Source: Pseudomonas sp. GD03919
GTDB lineage: Bacteria > Pseudomonadota > Gammaproteobacteria > Pseudomonadales > Pseudomonadaceae
Length of the DNA: 64,000 bases
NCBI RefSeq assembly: GCF_029814935.1
Contig: NZ_CP104582.1
Span: forward strand, 3,286,001-3,350,000
Direction of reading: 5' to 3'
Notes under the pieces: generated by a model
What the model saw: the letters and a program-made list of their open reading frames with translations, nothing else
The model's database searches: none
Told to the model about the DNA's origin: nothing
Position numbers and translations under genes: made by a program
Shown: positions 29,266 through 38,616 of the stretch, piece after piece
How the letters are laid out: each line of letters opens with the position of its first letter
How positions within the stretch are numbered: position 1 is the stretch's first letter

Positions 29266-29478
29266 TCAGGGCCTGAACTGCTGCAGGTAGAGCTGCTCGA
29301 TCTTGGCCCGTGCCCAGGGCGTCTTGCGCAGAAAGGTCAGGCTCGACTTGATGCTCGGCTCATGTTTGAAACAGCGCACGTCGACCTGGCGGGCCAGCCC
29401 CTCCCAACCGATGCGCTCCACCAGAGCGGTGAGTATCGCTTGTAAGGTCAGGCCGTGGAGCGGGTCATTGCTGGTCAT
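29266..29478 (-). CDS. VF530-family (DUF2132) small DNA-binding protein
   Basis: A 70-residue protein with the sequence pattern of the VF530 family: [18 protein letters not shown], then [28 protein letters not shown] solved member forms a helical fold and binds DNA; the role is unknown. The ATG at 29478 gives the usual N-terminus; a TTG at 29493 is less likely. Confidence 0.88.
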   Translation of the reverse strand: MTSNDPLHGLTLQAILTALVERIGWEGLARQVDVRCFKHEPSIKSSLTFLRKTPWARAKIEQLYLQQFRP

Positions 29479-29527
29479 GAGAGCGTCCGTCAAAAAAGGT
29501 GCGCCTATCTTAGTGCCATAAACGACA

Positions 29528-29559
29528 AAGGCGATGACTGCCGGGCAGTCATCGCCTTG
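29528..29559 (-). terminator. Terminator of putP
   Basis: A perfect hairpin AAGGCGATGACTGC-CGG-GCAGTCATCGCCTT, with CTTTGTCGTTT following on the minus strand, lies 18 bp beyond the putP stop. Confidence 0.8.
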
Positions 29560-29576
29560 TGTTCAAGCCAGCTGGA

Positions 29577-31061
29577 TCAGACCGACTTGTACTCGCTCTC
29601 GGCCTGGTCGAAGCGGTTCAGCATCGACTGGCTCGGCGCCTTACCGATGCGGCTGAAGATGACGATGGCCAGGGTGGCGAGGATGAAGCCCGGGATGATT
29701 TCGTACAGCCCCAGACCGATCCAGTTCTTCCACACGATCACGGTGGCCGCGCCGACCAGCATGCCAGCCAGGGCGCCGTTACGGGTCATACCCTTCCACA
29801 CCAGCGACAGGATAACCACCGGACCGAACGCAGCGCCGAAACCGGCCCAGGCGTAGGACACCAGGCCCAGTACACGGTTTTCCGGGTTGGCAGCCAGGGC
29901 GATGGCAATCAGCGCCACCAGCAGCACCATGGCACGGCCGACCCAGACCAGTTCGGTTTGCGAGGCGCCCTTGCGCAGGAAGGCCTTGTAGAAGTCCTCG
30001 GTCAGGGCACTGGAGCATACCAGCAACTGGCAGCTCAGGGTGCTCATCACCGCGGCCAGGATGGCGGACAGCAGGATGCCGGCGATCCACGGGTTGAACA
30101 GCAGCTTGGCCAACTCGATGAACACGCGCTCCGGGTTCTCGGCGACCGGGCCGGCAACTTCAGGATGCGCCGCGAAGTAGGCGATACCGAAGAAACCGAC
30201 AGCAACGGCGCCCGCCAGGGTCAGGATCATCCAGGTCATGGAAATGCGGCGGGCAGCCGGGATCGATTTGACCGAGTCGGCCGCCATGAAGCGCGCCAGG
30301 ATGTGCGGCTGGCCAAAGTAGCCCAGGCCCCATGCCAGCAGGGAAATCACGCCAACGAAGGTCGCGCCCTTGAGCATGTCGAAGTTGGTCGCGTCGACCG
30401 CCTCGATGGCGACCATGGCCGGGTCGAAGCCCCCGGTAGCGATCATCACCACCACCGGGGTGAGGATCAGCGCAAAGATCATCAGCGTGGCCTGCACGGT
30501 GTCGGTCCAGCTAACCGCCAGGAAACCACCGATGAAGGTGTAGGCGATGGTCGCTGCAGCGCCGGCCCACAGGGCGGTGCCGTAAGACATGCCGAAGGTA
30601 CTCTCGAACAGGCGGGCGCCGGCCACCACACCCGAGGCGCAGTAGATGGTGAAGAACACCAGGATCACCAACGCCGAAAAGATGCGCAGGATGCGGCTGT
30701 TGTCTTCGAAACGGTTGGTGAAGTAATCCGGCAGGGTCAGGGCATTGCCGTTATGCTCGGTCTGCACGCGCAAACGGCCGGCGACGAACAACCAGTTGAG
30801 ATAGGCGCCGGCAATCAAGCCGATGGCGATCCAGCTTTCCGACAGACCGGCAACGAAGATCGCACCCGGCAAGCCCATCAGCAGCCAGCCACTCATATCG
30901 GAGGCACCAGCAGACAGCGCGGTCACGAAGCTACCGAGGCTGCGGCCACCGAGGATGTAGTCGGAAAGGTTCTTGGTACGCAGATAGGCGATCAGGCCGA
31001 TCAGTACCATGGCTGCGATGTACACCACGAAGGTGACGAGCATTGGAGTACTAGCTGTCAT
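29577..31061 (-). CDS. putP: Sodium/proline symporter
   Basis: A 494-residue, 13-helix SSS-family symporter that takes up L-proline with Na+. It shows YILGGRSLGSFVTALSAGASDMSGWLLMGLPG in helix 2, including the Asp and Ser/Thr Na+ ligands, and CSSALTEDFYKAFLRKGAS. Its close match to E. coli PutP is recognised from memory. The frame extends to 31121, but MTASTPML at 31061 with GAGGGG upstream is the better start. putA is not in the window; a possible PruR-type regulator is 18 kb away (49068). Confidence 0.94.
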   Translation of the reverse strand: MTASTPMLVTFVVYIAAMVLIGLIAYLRTKNLSDYILGGRSLGSFVTALSAGASDMSGWLLMGLPGAIFVAGLSESWIAIGLIAGAYLNWLFVAGRLRVQTEHNGNALTLPDYFTNRFEDNSRILRIFSALVILVFFTIYCASGVVAGARLFESTFGMSYGTALWAGAAATIAYTFIGGFLAVSWTDTVQATLMIFALILTPVVVMIATGGFDPAMVAIEAVDATNFDMLKGATFVGVISLLAWGLGYFGQPHILARFMAADSVKSIPAARRISMTWMILTLAGAVAVGFFGIAYFAAHPEVAGPVAENPERVFIELAKLLFNPWIAGILLSAILAAVMSTLSCQLLVCSSALTEDFYKAFLRKGASQTELVWVGRAMVLLVALIAIALAANPENRVLGLVSYAWAGFGAAFGPVVILSLVWKGMTRNGALAGMLVGAATVIVWKNWIGLGLYEIIPGFILATLAIVIFSRIGKAPSQSMLNRFDQAESEYKSV

Positions 31062-31530
31062 TGGGGGGATCCCCTCTCGTTTGTTGTTCTTGGGCACCGT
31101 GCCCGGTTTGGCAAAGCGCATCCGCCTGAGCGGATACGGGGCTCCGGTCTCTGTTCCTCGTCACGCCGATGCCTGGCGAGCACGATCAGGGACAGATACC
31201 GGCGCAGTGAAAATCTCCACCACTTCGTCACTGCATCGGCAAGTGCATGAGCACTTTCCCTGACCTCCCTGGCTTACGCCTGCGGCCACCGAATCGCGTT
31301 ACCACCCCTACTTCGGCTGCATCCACGTCTATTATCGGTCTAGCCCAGCAAAGCTGGTCTGACCAATCGGCGCAGACAAAACGGTCGTAACGAAAGTGAA
31401 GGGCGGAATTTAGTGGCAGAGGTGAACGGGCTTCTTGCTGAAAGCTCTGGAGTTTTTGCAGAAATCTCCGACACGGGGAACTTCCGGCAAACAGCTGTTT
31501 CGGCGCCAGCACGATAACCTGATCGCTCGA
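31062..31530. other. 469-bp intergenic region upstream of putP
   Basis: No gene is seen; frames at 31228-31512 and 31009-31263 are not protein-like. It must hold the putP promoter and any PruR/catabolite control. I see no clear operator. Confidence 0.6.
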
Positions 31531-32664
31531 TCAGTCCCCACTGGGCTGGCGAAAAGGCAGATAACCGCGCGCCTGTTCCGCGTAAGCCCGCACGCCAGAG
31601 CGCTCCTGTTCGAGAAACTCGGCGACTGCAGCATACAACCCCGGGTGACAGAGATAATGCCACGAACGGGTGATGACCGGCTCGAAACCGCGTATCAGTT
31701 TGTGCTCCCCCTGGGCCCCGGCGTCGAAGCGTTGCAGACCTTCGGCGATGGCTAGCTCCATTCCTTGATAGAAGCAGGTTTCGAAATGCAGGCGGTCGAA
31801 CTCGGCCAGGCAGCCCCAGTAGCGACCGAAGAAGGTTTCGCCATCGACCAGGCTGAAGGCCATCGCCAGCGGCCGCCCCTGCTGCCGCGCGAACACCACG
31901 CGGATCATCTCCGGCATGCGCTCGGCCAGTAGGCTGAAGAAATCCCTCATCAGATAGGGTGCCTGACCGCGTACATGATAAGTGTTGGCGTAGCAGTGGT
32001 AGACGAAATCCCAGTCCGCCTCGCTCAACTCATGGCCGCGTCGCCAGTCGAAATCGATGCCCTGCCCCGCGACCTGTTCTCGTTCCTTGCGCATCTGCTT
32101 GCGTTTGCGCGAGCTGAGCGCATCGAGAAAGTCCTGGAAATCCCGGTAACCCCGATTGTGCCAATGGAACTGGCAACCCAAGCGCTCCAGCCACCCCGGT
32201 CGCCGCACCATCACGGCATCACAGGCCGGACTGGTGAAATTGATATGCAGGCTCGACAACTCTTCCGCACCCAGTCCGGCCGTGAGCGCATCGAGCAATT
32301 CCCCGGCCGCATGGGCATCACCCAGCAAGCGCGTCCCGGTTACCGGCGAGAACGGCACGGCGCCCAACAGCTTGGGGTAATAGCCGATTCCGGCACGGCG
32401 ACAGGCATCGGCCCAGCCGTGATCGAACACGTATTCGCCGTAGGAATGCTGTTTCAGATACGCCGGCAGCGCCGCCTGCACCTTGTCGTGCTCATCGCAC
32501 CAAAGCCGGTGTGAGGGCTGCCAGCCACTGCGCCCACCGACGCTGCCGCTGTCCTCCAGCGCACTGAGAAAGGCATGACGCAGAAAAGGTTGTGAGTCGG
32601 CCAGCAACGCATCCCACTGGCCTGAGGGAACGCTGGATAGTGAGTCGGCCACGAACAAGGTCAC
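31531..32664 (-). CDS. GNAT-fold protein of the DUF482/FemAB-like family
   Basis: A 377-residue protein of the peptidogalycan biosynthesis/recognition type (PF04339), a double-GNAT fold. The HAFLSALEDSGSVGGRSGWQP and SSRKRKQMRKEREQV segments and the FYQGMELAIAEGLQRFDAGAQGEHKL block are characteristic. A function in aminoacyl or acyl transfer is predicted but unproven. The frame is open far upstream, but GTG at 32664 with CGGAG at 7-bp spacing fixes the start. Confidence 0.85.
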   Translation of the reverse strand: MTLFVADSLSSVPSGQWDALLADSQPFLRHAFLSALEDSGSVGGRSGWQPSHRLWCDEHDKVQAALPAYLKQHSYGEYVFDHGWADACRRAGIGYYPKLLGAVPFSPVTGTRLLGDAHAAGELLDALTAGLGAEELSSLHINFTSPACDAVMVRRPGWLERLGCQFHWHNRGYRDFQDFLDALSSRKRKQMRKEREQVAGQGIDFDWRRGHELSEADWDFVYHCYANTYHVRGQAPYLMRDFFSLLAERMPEMIRVVFARQQGRPLAMAFSLVDGETFFGRYWGCLAEFDRLHFETCFYQGMELAIAEGLQRFDAGAQGEHKLIRGFEPVITRSWHYLCHPGLYAAVAEFLEQERSGVRAYAEQARGYLPFRQPSGD

Positions 32665-33043
32665 AACGGCACTCCGAAAAGGGATGGTTTTTCGCTGAGC
32701 GAAACAGATCATCAACATACATGAATAGAGCAGAGCACCCGCTCGGGGCGAGAGAAAAGATGATGAAACCTCAACCAGGCGAACGTGACCCTGGCACTTT
32801 CTCGAAACTTTAACAGTACCTCTATACCATGACCGTGGGACTTCTCCGACCGCGTTAAAAACGCACTGAAAAGACACACAAATCCGCCCTAAACATCTGT
32901 TTTTAAAAAAGTTCCCCTGACTCGAAAATGTCACACGACAGCAAGCCTTCTGTCATATCGGATTTCCATAATTGCCTCCGTCCAAACAGACGATGTCATG
33001 CCGCAGGCAATGACGGCGTTTCATAAAACGAAGGAGCTTTTCG
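32665..33043. other. 379-bp intergenic region upstream of the general porin
   Basis: AT-richer than its surroundings, with a run TTTTTAAAAAAGTT near 32900 and no gene. It separates the divergent DUF482 gene and porin and probably holds both promoters. AAGGAG precedes the porin ATG. Confidence 0.55.
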
Positions 33044-34093
33044 ATGAAGATGAAGTTGATTGCGGTTGCTGTTGGTGCTGCTCTGGCGGTACCCGCTGTG
33101 GCAATGGCAGATGTGACCGTCTATGGCCGTGCACATGTTTCGGTGGACTACCTTGATGACGGCGCCGACTACTCTGAAACCAACCTCTCCAGCAACGCCT
33201 CGCGCCTTGGTTTCAAGGGCAACCATGAGATCAATCCGAATCTGAAGGCCTTCTTCCAGATCGAACAACAGATCAACTTCACCACTGGTGGCAACGATGG
33301 CAACAGTGCCGACTTCGCCACCCGCGACACCTTTGTCGGCTTGAGCGGCAACTTTGGTTCGGTACAAGTGGGTCGTTTCGACAGCCCGTTCAAGGTCGCT
33401 CGCGGTCCGGCTAACCTGTTCGGTGATCAGGTCGGTGACATGCGCAACCTGACTCGATTTGGCAATGGCCGTTTCGATGAGCGCTATGACAACACCATCC
33501 AGTACACCACGCCAAATCTCGGTGGTTTCAACGCTAAACTGGCCTATTCGATGTATGAAGGTCAGTTTTCATTCGAGGATGTGGACAGCGATGCCCTCAG
33601 CATGTCGTTGAACTATGCTGGCGGTCCGCTGGAGGCCTCTCTGGCATACGAGAAGGTGGAAGAAGATGCCAGCCGTGGCGAACGTGACGGCATTCGTGCT
33701 GCTGCCGCCTACAAGCTGTTCAACTCCTTCAAGCTGGTGGGCTTCTATCAGACCGTTGATCATGACTCCCCGATTCAGGCTGATCGTGATCGTTGGTCGT
33801 CCGACGTTTATGGTCTGGGCGGCGAATACAGCATCTCTGACAAGACCGCATTGAAAGCAATGTGGATGACCCGTGATTCTGACGCAGATAATGCCGATGC
33901 CGATATGTGGGTAGTGGGCGTCGAGCACAAGCTGGACAAGGCCGTGCGTGTCTATGCCAACTATGCAGTAATCGACAACGATGACAACTCCGCTCAGGTA
34001 CCATGGGAGCAAGCTCGTTCGGCAAATAACAGAGCTTTCGCGGCAGGTGAAGAAGCCTCTGGTTTTTCCGTAGGCATGCGCTACGACTTCTGA
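33044..34093 (+). CDS. General Gram-negative porin (Porin_4 type)
   Basis: A 349-residue protein with a 22-residue signal peptide (MKMKLIAVAVGAALAVPAVA, cleavage near AMA-DVT). It has the porin pattern VTVYGRAHVSVDY, SRLGFKGNHEINPNLKAFFQIEQQ, RDTFVGLSGNFGSVQVGRFDSPFK and C-terminal GMRYDF, whose terminal Phe is the Bam targeting signal. It should be a 16-strand trimer. The substrate is unknown. A terminator follows directly. Confidence 0.94.
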   Translation: MKMKLIAVAVGAALAVPAVAMADVTVYGRAHVSVDYLDDGADYSETNLSSNASRLGFKGNHEINPNLKAFFQIEQQINFTTGGNDGNSADFATRDTFVGLSGNFGSVQVGRFDSPFKVARGPANLFGDQVGDMRNLTRFGNGRFDERYDNTIQYTTPNLGGFNAKLAYSMYEGQFSFEDVDSDALSMSLNYAGGPLEASLAYEKVEEDASRGERDGIRAAAAYKLFNSFKLVGFYQTVDHDSPIQADRDRWSSDVYGLGGEYSISDKTALKAMWMTRDSDADNADADMWVVGVEHKLDKAVRVYANYAVIDNDDNSAQVPWEQARSANNRAFAAGEEASGFSVGMRYDF

Positions 34094-34116
34094 TCCCTTC
34101 GCGGACAGGAATAAAA

Positions 34117-34154
34117 ACAAACCGGGCAGCTCCGAGAGGAGCCGCCCGGTTTGT
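34117..34154 (+). terminator. Terminator of the general porin
   Basis: ACAAACCGGGCAGCTCC-GAGA-GGAGCCGCCCGGTTTGT has a long stem with one bulge, followed by CATTT. Confidence 0.85.
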
Positions 34155-34250
34155 CATTTAACTGACACTTAGCAGTCTTATTCTTGTTTCCGGAATGTCA
34201 TCGACCCCAGCCCACCGAGCATCGGCGGGCGTTCGTAATTAGGAGTTTTC

Positions 34251-34946
34251 ATGCGCCGCTTGTTCGTAATCGCCATGGCTGGCCTGTTGGCCGCCTGTGC
34301 CCAGCAACCCAAAATCCAGATGTATGCCGGCGCGCCGCTGCCGCAAAACCAGGTACTGACCGTAGTAGTTCCCGGCGAGTTGGAAATCCGCAGCATCAAC
34401 GGCCAGCCTTACTCCGCCGCAAATGCCTCATCCGGCCTGGATGACAAGGAACTGCTCCTGCAGCCGGGCGCCTATCAAATTCATGCCTTCTACAAGAACG
34501 GCTTCGACATCGCCGGTGGCATGAGTCATGAGGTAGTACGCGGCCGCACCGCCATCTTCAACATCGAAGGCAAGGCTGGTGAACTTTGGCGCCTGGAGTT
34601 CAATCGCCCAAAGAGCCTGGCCGAAGCCAAAGAGTTCGAGAATGACTTCCCCGCCTGGGCCGTGAACACACGCACCGGCGAACGCAAGGACGCCGAAGCA
34701 GGTAATCGCAACGTTTCGGCATTTAGCGTACTGATGGGCTCCAGCGAAGTCGCTGCGCAGGCCACCAGCGTCGCACCGCTGGGTGCCACCGCAGCGACCG
34801 CACCACAGGCGGTCGCTCTGACTCCAGCTCCGGCCCAGGCCGCTGCCCTGCCGCATAACGACGCCACACTGACCACCCTGCAGCAGATGTGGAACCTGCT
34901 CACGCCGGAAAGCCGCAGCGCCTTCCTCAAGTGGGCTCAGCAGTAA
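34251..34946 (+). CDS. DUF2057 family lipoprotein
   Basis: A 231-residue protein with a lipobox (GLLAAC) at about 11-16, then a DUF2057 (YccT-like) domain with TVVVPGELEIRSINGQ and DKELLLQPGAYQIHAFY. An Ala-rich linker leads to a short C-terminal helix (LQQMWNLLTPESRSAFLKWAQQ). In enterobacteria YccT affects curli levels; its role here is unknown. TTAGGAG precedes the ATG. Confidence 0.85.
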   Translation: MRRLFVIAMAGLLAACAQQPKIQMYAGAPLPQNQVLTVVVPGELEIRSINGQPYSAANASSGLDDKELLLQPGAYQIHAFYKNGFDIAGGMSHEVVRGRTAIFNIEGKAGELWRLEFNRPKSLAEAKEFENDFPAWAVNTRTGERKDAEAGNRNVSAFSVLMGSSEVAAQATSVAPLGATAATAPQAVALTPAPAQAAALPHNDATLTTLQQMWNLLTPESRSAFLKWAQQ

Positions 34947-35031
34947 CCCAAACCGACGGCGCTCCCGCCACGCGGGAGCGCGCTCGACAGCTCCGGTATC
35001 TGCCATTTATAGCTGTACCGAAAACTCTGTC

Positions 35032-35460
35032 TCAGCTACGCAACATTCCCTCTCGCTCCCACGCACAGCGCACACGTAACGCACCTTCCTGCGGGCTGTG
35101 AAAGCCGTTGTCGGATTCCCAGCGGAAGGTGTGCAGACCACCCAGCTCGGTATCCAGGTGCACCACTGCACTGGCCCAATACAGCCGCTTGAGCAACGCC
35201 TCGAAAGCGTCGATCCACAGGTTCCACTCGTACTCGATCGCGCCGTAGCTGGCGCCGAAATGGATCACCTGGGTCTGGTACAACCCCGCCCCCGGCGTCT
35301 CGCAGAAGGAAAACATCTCGCGCCCGAGAAAAGGCCACAACTCGCCAGCCGGCAATTCCGCCAGCACGCCATGATTGGTTTCACGGCGCAGGCGACGCAG
35401 CTCGGGGTCATCCGAGGGCCAGTCGCGGATGCAGCCATAGACGATGGATTCGGACTCCAC
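35032..35460 (-). CDS. Hypothetical protein, 142 residues
   Basis: An acidic cytoplasmic protein with no signal or membrane segment and a high Trp content (WPSDD, ELWPFLG, YEWNLWIDAFE, FRWESDN, CAWEREG). I do not recognise it. GTG at 35460 has AGGAG at 7-bp spacing, supporting expression. It stands alone between the DUF2057 gene and a transporter. Confidence 0.65.
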   Translation of the reverse strand: MESESIVYGCIRDWPSDDPELRRLRRETNHGVLAELPAGELWPFLGREMFSFCETPGAGLYQTQVIHFGASYGAIEYEWNLWIDAFEALLKRLYWASAVVHLDTELGGLHTFRWESDNGFHSPQEGALRVRCAWEREGMLRS

Positions 35461-35534
35461 ACCGGCACTCCTGAAAAAGCAGAACGCCTTCTAACACAGC
35501 CCGCCTGGGCAGGAAAGGAACTGCGGCCAATTGC

Positions 35535-36698
35535 TCAATGCCGCTGCCGGCGATTACGCCCCAGCAACCACGCCACCAGCGTCATCAACAGGGCCAGCGC
35601 GGTGAGTACCGCGAACGGTAAACGGTAGCTGCCGGACAGGTCGCGGGCCAGCCCGGTGAGAATCGGTGTCAGGCTGCCAAGGCTGTAACCGGTGAACAGC
35701 ATCATCGCCGTCCAGCGGCTGACGGCCAGCGGTGAACCGGCTTCGTACAGCGGCAGCACCAGTGACAGGGCGAAGGAGCCGCCCATCGAGAAGCCCATGA
35801 CCACCGCCCACAATTCGGGAACGAAACGCGGCATGAAGGTCACCATCGCCAGACAGCCACAGGTGACCAGCCCGCACGCCAGCAACAGCGGGTAACGGGC
35901 GTTGTAGCGCTGAGCCAGCCAGGGCAACAGGAATGAACTGGGCAAGCCCATGAGCATGGCCAGGCTGAGCAGCGAGTTGCTGCGCAACATGCTCAGCCCG
36001 GCTTCGTGGTAGCGTGCCACGGCCCAGGTGGCGATGGCATAGAACAGTCCGGCCTGAATGGCGAAGAAACAACTGATCAGCCAGGCGCGCGGCTGACGCC
36101 AGGGCAATCCAGCGCTCTCCTGGCCTTCGGCTGCGCCGGCCTGGTTGGGCAACCACAGCCAGAGCATCACCCCGAGCAACGCCGGCACGGCCCACACCGC
36201 CAGGCCCAGGTGCCAGGCATCGCCGAACAGCGCCGTGGCCGGCGCAGTCAGCACTGCACCACCGGCACCACCAATGGCCATGCCCAGCGAATACCAGCCG
36301 ACCACACGCCCCATCTGGCTGGCGAAATGGCGCTTGATAAAGCCTGACAGCAAGGGGCCGGCCACGGCGATGGCAGCACCCAGCGCGATGGCACTGCCGA
36401 TCAGCACCGCACTCTGATGCGCGGCCAGACGCGACAACAGCGCCAGGCCAATTACTCCGAGACAGACCACGATGGTGCGCTCCAGCCCCCAGCGCATGGC
36501 CAGGCGCGGCGCCAGGGGCGCGAGCAGGCCCATGCACAATACCGGCAAGGCCGTGGTCAGGCTGATGAAGCTGCGGCTTAGCGACAGCTCCATGGCGATG
36601 CGCTCGATCAGCGGCGCGAGGGAAGTGATGCCAGGGCGCAAATTGATCGCCGCCAACACCAGGGCAACCAGCAACAGGGCCCGAGGGACTGGTTTCAC
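35535..36698 (-). CDS. MFS transporter, CynX/NimT family
   Basis: A 387-residue, 12-helix major facilitator. The N-terminal AAINLRPGITSLAPL and the GLLAPLAPRLAMRWGLERT loop are typical of the cyanate/2-nitroimidazole (CynX/NimT) group. No cyanase or related enzyme is near, so the substrate is unknown. GTG start at 36698. Confidence 0.88.
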   Translation of the reverse strand: MKPVPRALLLVALVLAAINLRPGITSLAPLIERIAMELSLSRSFISLTTALPVLCMGLLAPLAPRLAMRWGLERTIVVCLGVIGLALLSRLAAHQSAVLIGSAIALGAAIAVAGPLLSGFIKRHFASQMGRVVGWYSLGMAIGGAGGAVLTAPATALFGDAWHLGLAVWAVPALLGVMLWLWLPNQAGAAEGQESAGLPWRQPRAWLISCFFAIQAGLFYAIATWAVARYHEAGLSMLRSNSLLSLAMLMGLPSSFLLPWLAQRYNARYPLLLACGLVTCGCLAMVTFMPRFVPELWAVVMGFSMGGSFALSLVLPLYEAGSPLAVSRWTAMMLFTGYSLGSLTPILTGLARDLSGSYRLPFAVLTALALLMTLVAWLLGRNRRQRH

Positions 36699-36799
36699 GA
36701 GTTATCCGAGGTCATGACGGCAGGCAGGCCGGGGGCGGCAACCCTACCCCTGCAGGCCGCGCCAGGCAAGCCTACAGAAGGAAATAACTGACCTCATGG

Positions 36800-37612
36800 T
36801 CAGCTGGCGGACTTGGCCTTGCCACGCATCTTCTCGGCCATGTTGGCCATCTCGTCATAGAGCGCCTGCGGGTTCTTCTGCTTCAGCGCCCAGGCCATGC
36901 GCCCCATTTCATGCGGCAGGATCATGAAACTGCCCTTGGCCACTTCAGCGTGGATGTAATCGGCGATATCCGCTGCGCTGATCGGCGAACTCTCCAGCAG
37001 CTTGCCGACCTGAGCCTTCATCGCCGGGGTCGGGCCGCGGAAGGAATCCAGCAGGTTGGTCTGGAAGAAGGACGGACAGACCACATGCACGCCGATCTCC
37101 AGCTGGCGCAGCTCCACCAGCAGGCTTTCCGACAGGGCCACCACGCCGGCCTTGGCCACGTTGTAGTTACTCATGCCCGGCCCCTGCATCAGGGCGGCCA
37201 TGGAAGCGATATTGACGATCTTGCCCTTGCTCTTTTCCAGCAGCGGCAGAAATGCCTTGCAGCCCTTGACCACGCCCATCAGGTTGATCGCGATCTGCCA
37301 GTCCCAATCCTCCAGCGACAGCTCGCTGAAGAACCCACCAGAGGCCACACCGGCGTTGTTGACGATCACATCGATACCGCCGAACTGCTCTTCGCAGGCT
37401 TGCGCCAGGGCGGTCAGCTGGCTGTAGTCACGTACGTCGCAACGGCGAGTGAAGCCATCGCCACCGGCCTCACGCACCAGCTTAAGGGTTTGCGCCAGCC
37501 CGGCCTCGTTGACATCAGCCAGCGCCAGGCGCCAGCCCTCACGCGCCCAGCGCAGGGCCATTTCGCGGCCCAGACCGGAACCGGCGCCCGTGATCATCAT
37601 GCGGTTTTGCAT
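36800..37612 (-). CDS. Short-chain dehydrogenase/reductase
   Basis: A 270-residue classical SDR with cofactor motif TGAGSGLG near 8-15, NNAG at about 86-89 and active site YNVAKA with the upstream Ser in NIASM. It likely uses NADP(H), given Arg residues after the turn. The substrate is not readable. Transcribed toward the CynX-type gene but 100 bp away. Confidence 0.9.
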   Translation of the reverse strand: MQNRMMITGAGSGLGREMALRWAREGWRLALADVNEAGLAQTLKLVREAGGDGFTRRCDVRDYSQLTALAQACEEQFGGIDVIVNNAGVASGGFFSELSLEDWDWQIAINLMGVVKGCKAFLPLLEKSKGKIVNIASMAALMQGPGMSNYNVAKAGVVALSESLLVELRQLEIGVHVVCPSFFQTNLLDSFRGPTPAMKAQVGKLLESSPISAADIADYIHAEVAKGSFMILPHEMGRMAWALKQKNPQALYDEMANMAEKMRGKAKSAS

Positions 37613-37717
37613 AGCAGCCCTGCCTTCATTGATTGGTTACGATGGCTGCCAGTGTAGCGAAGGCGATAAAGCCACCATGCCTTCATCAGATTTATGAATA
37701 GGCAGGGCAAATCACGA

Positions 37718-38086
37718 TCACGTTTTCCTGCGCCAGCGCCCGATCAGCCAGGCATATACGGCAGCGTTGACCAGTACGACGATGGCCCCCAGCCACAGCT
37801 GAATAGCCGGGGTGAGCCCGGCCGGATAGATCAGCGGTATCAGATAATGCTCGATGAAGCCGCCCTCGTAGCCGGCCTGCCCGGCCATACGGCGCAACTG
37901 GTTTTCCCAGGGCGTCAGCGGGCAGCCCAGGTGCAGGCATTCGACGATTACACCCCAGGCCACCGCCGGCACATGCAGCCAGATCAGGCTTGGCCAGCGC
38001 AGCAGCAACAGGCCGCCGAGCATGACGAAGAGGATGAAGCCCAGGTGGATCACCACCAGCGCGTCGGCAGCCATACGCCAAAACAT
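37718..38086 (-). CDS. DUF2784 membrane protein
   Basis: A 122-residue protein with three or four membrane helices and the DUF2784 patterns LVVIHLGFILFVMLGG, ECLHLGCPLTPWENQLR and GYEGGFIEHYLIPLIYP. Function unknown. An excellent ribosome site AAAGGAGGCGCA-ATG fixes the start. Confidence 0.88.
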   Translation of the reverse strand: MFWRMAADALVVIHLGFILFVMLGGLLLLRWPSLIWLHVPAVAWGVIVECLHLGCPLTPWENQLRRMAGQAGYEGGFIEHYLIPLIYPAGLTPAIQLWLGAIVVLVNAAVYAWLIGRWRRKT

Positions 38087-38220
38087 TGCGCCTCCTTTGA
38101 GCGGCGAAGATAAATAGATAAAAATCGCCTCAAAGCCAAAACCTCATTGAGCAGAACTATTACAACCATGCAAACGCCGCATTTCCCGACTCGAGGGCGT
38201 GCGACTAGCCTTGCCTACAT

Positions 38221-38235
38221 AAGAAATGATTCTCA
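38221..38235 (+). promoter_or_regulatory. Weak Fur-box-like sequence upstream of DUF2061
   Basis: AAGAAATGATTCTCA has a perfect right half ATTCTCA and a poor left half compared with the 7-1-7 form TGAGAATnATTCTCA. It lies 12 bp before the ATG. A candidate only. Confidence 0.3.
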
Positions 38236-38247
38236 AGTAGGTGCATC

Positions 38248-38472
38248 ATGCTCAAGACCCTGACCTTCACCATCATGCACTTCTGCATCGCCTTCGGCGT
38301 CACCTACGCGCTGACCGGCAGCGTTGCCGCCAGTGGCCTGGTGGCCGCCATCGAACCGCTGTGCAATTCCGTGGGTTTCTACTTCCACGAGAAAATCTGG
38401 CAGCGCTTCGAACGTAAGCGCAAACCTGCGGCCCAGCGCCCCAGGCATGCCTGGCTGCATCACCAGGCCTGA
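38248..38472 (+). CDS. DUF2061 small membrane protein
   Basis: A 74-residue protein with the DUF2061 pattern: TFTIMHFCIAFGVTYALTGS, AAIEPLCNSVGFYFHEKIWQRF. One or two membrane helices. Function unknown. The Arg/Lys-rich tail should be cytoplasmic. Confidence 0.88.
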   Translation: MLKTLTFTIMHFCIAFGVTYALTGSVAASGLVAAIEPLCNSVGFYFHEKIWQRFERKRKPAAQRPRHAWLHHQA

Positions 38473-38616
38473 AACCTGCACCGGCAGTGAGTCAGCCTTG
38501 CAGCGACTCATCTTTCCCTGCGATAAGGCAGGATGGACTGGCACTTTGCCCCGCATGCTGCTGTCATACGCCGGCGGTTCAATCCAGACGATCTCTTATT
38601 CGAAGGGACTCAGTAC

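Noticed and set aside
29559..31250. 563-codon plus-strand frame across putP
   Set aside because: Antisense to PutP, Gly/His/Gln-rich and without any domain.
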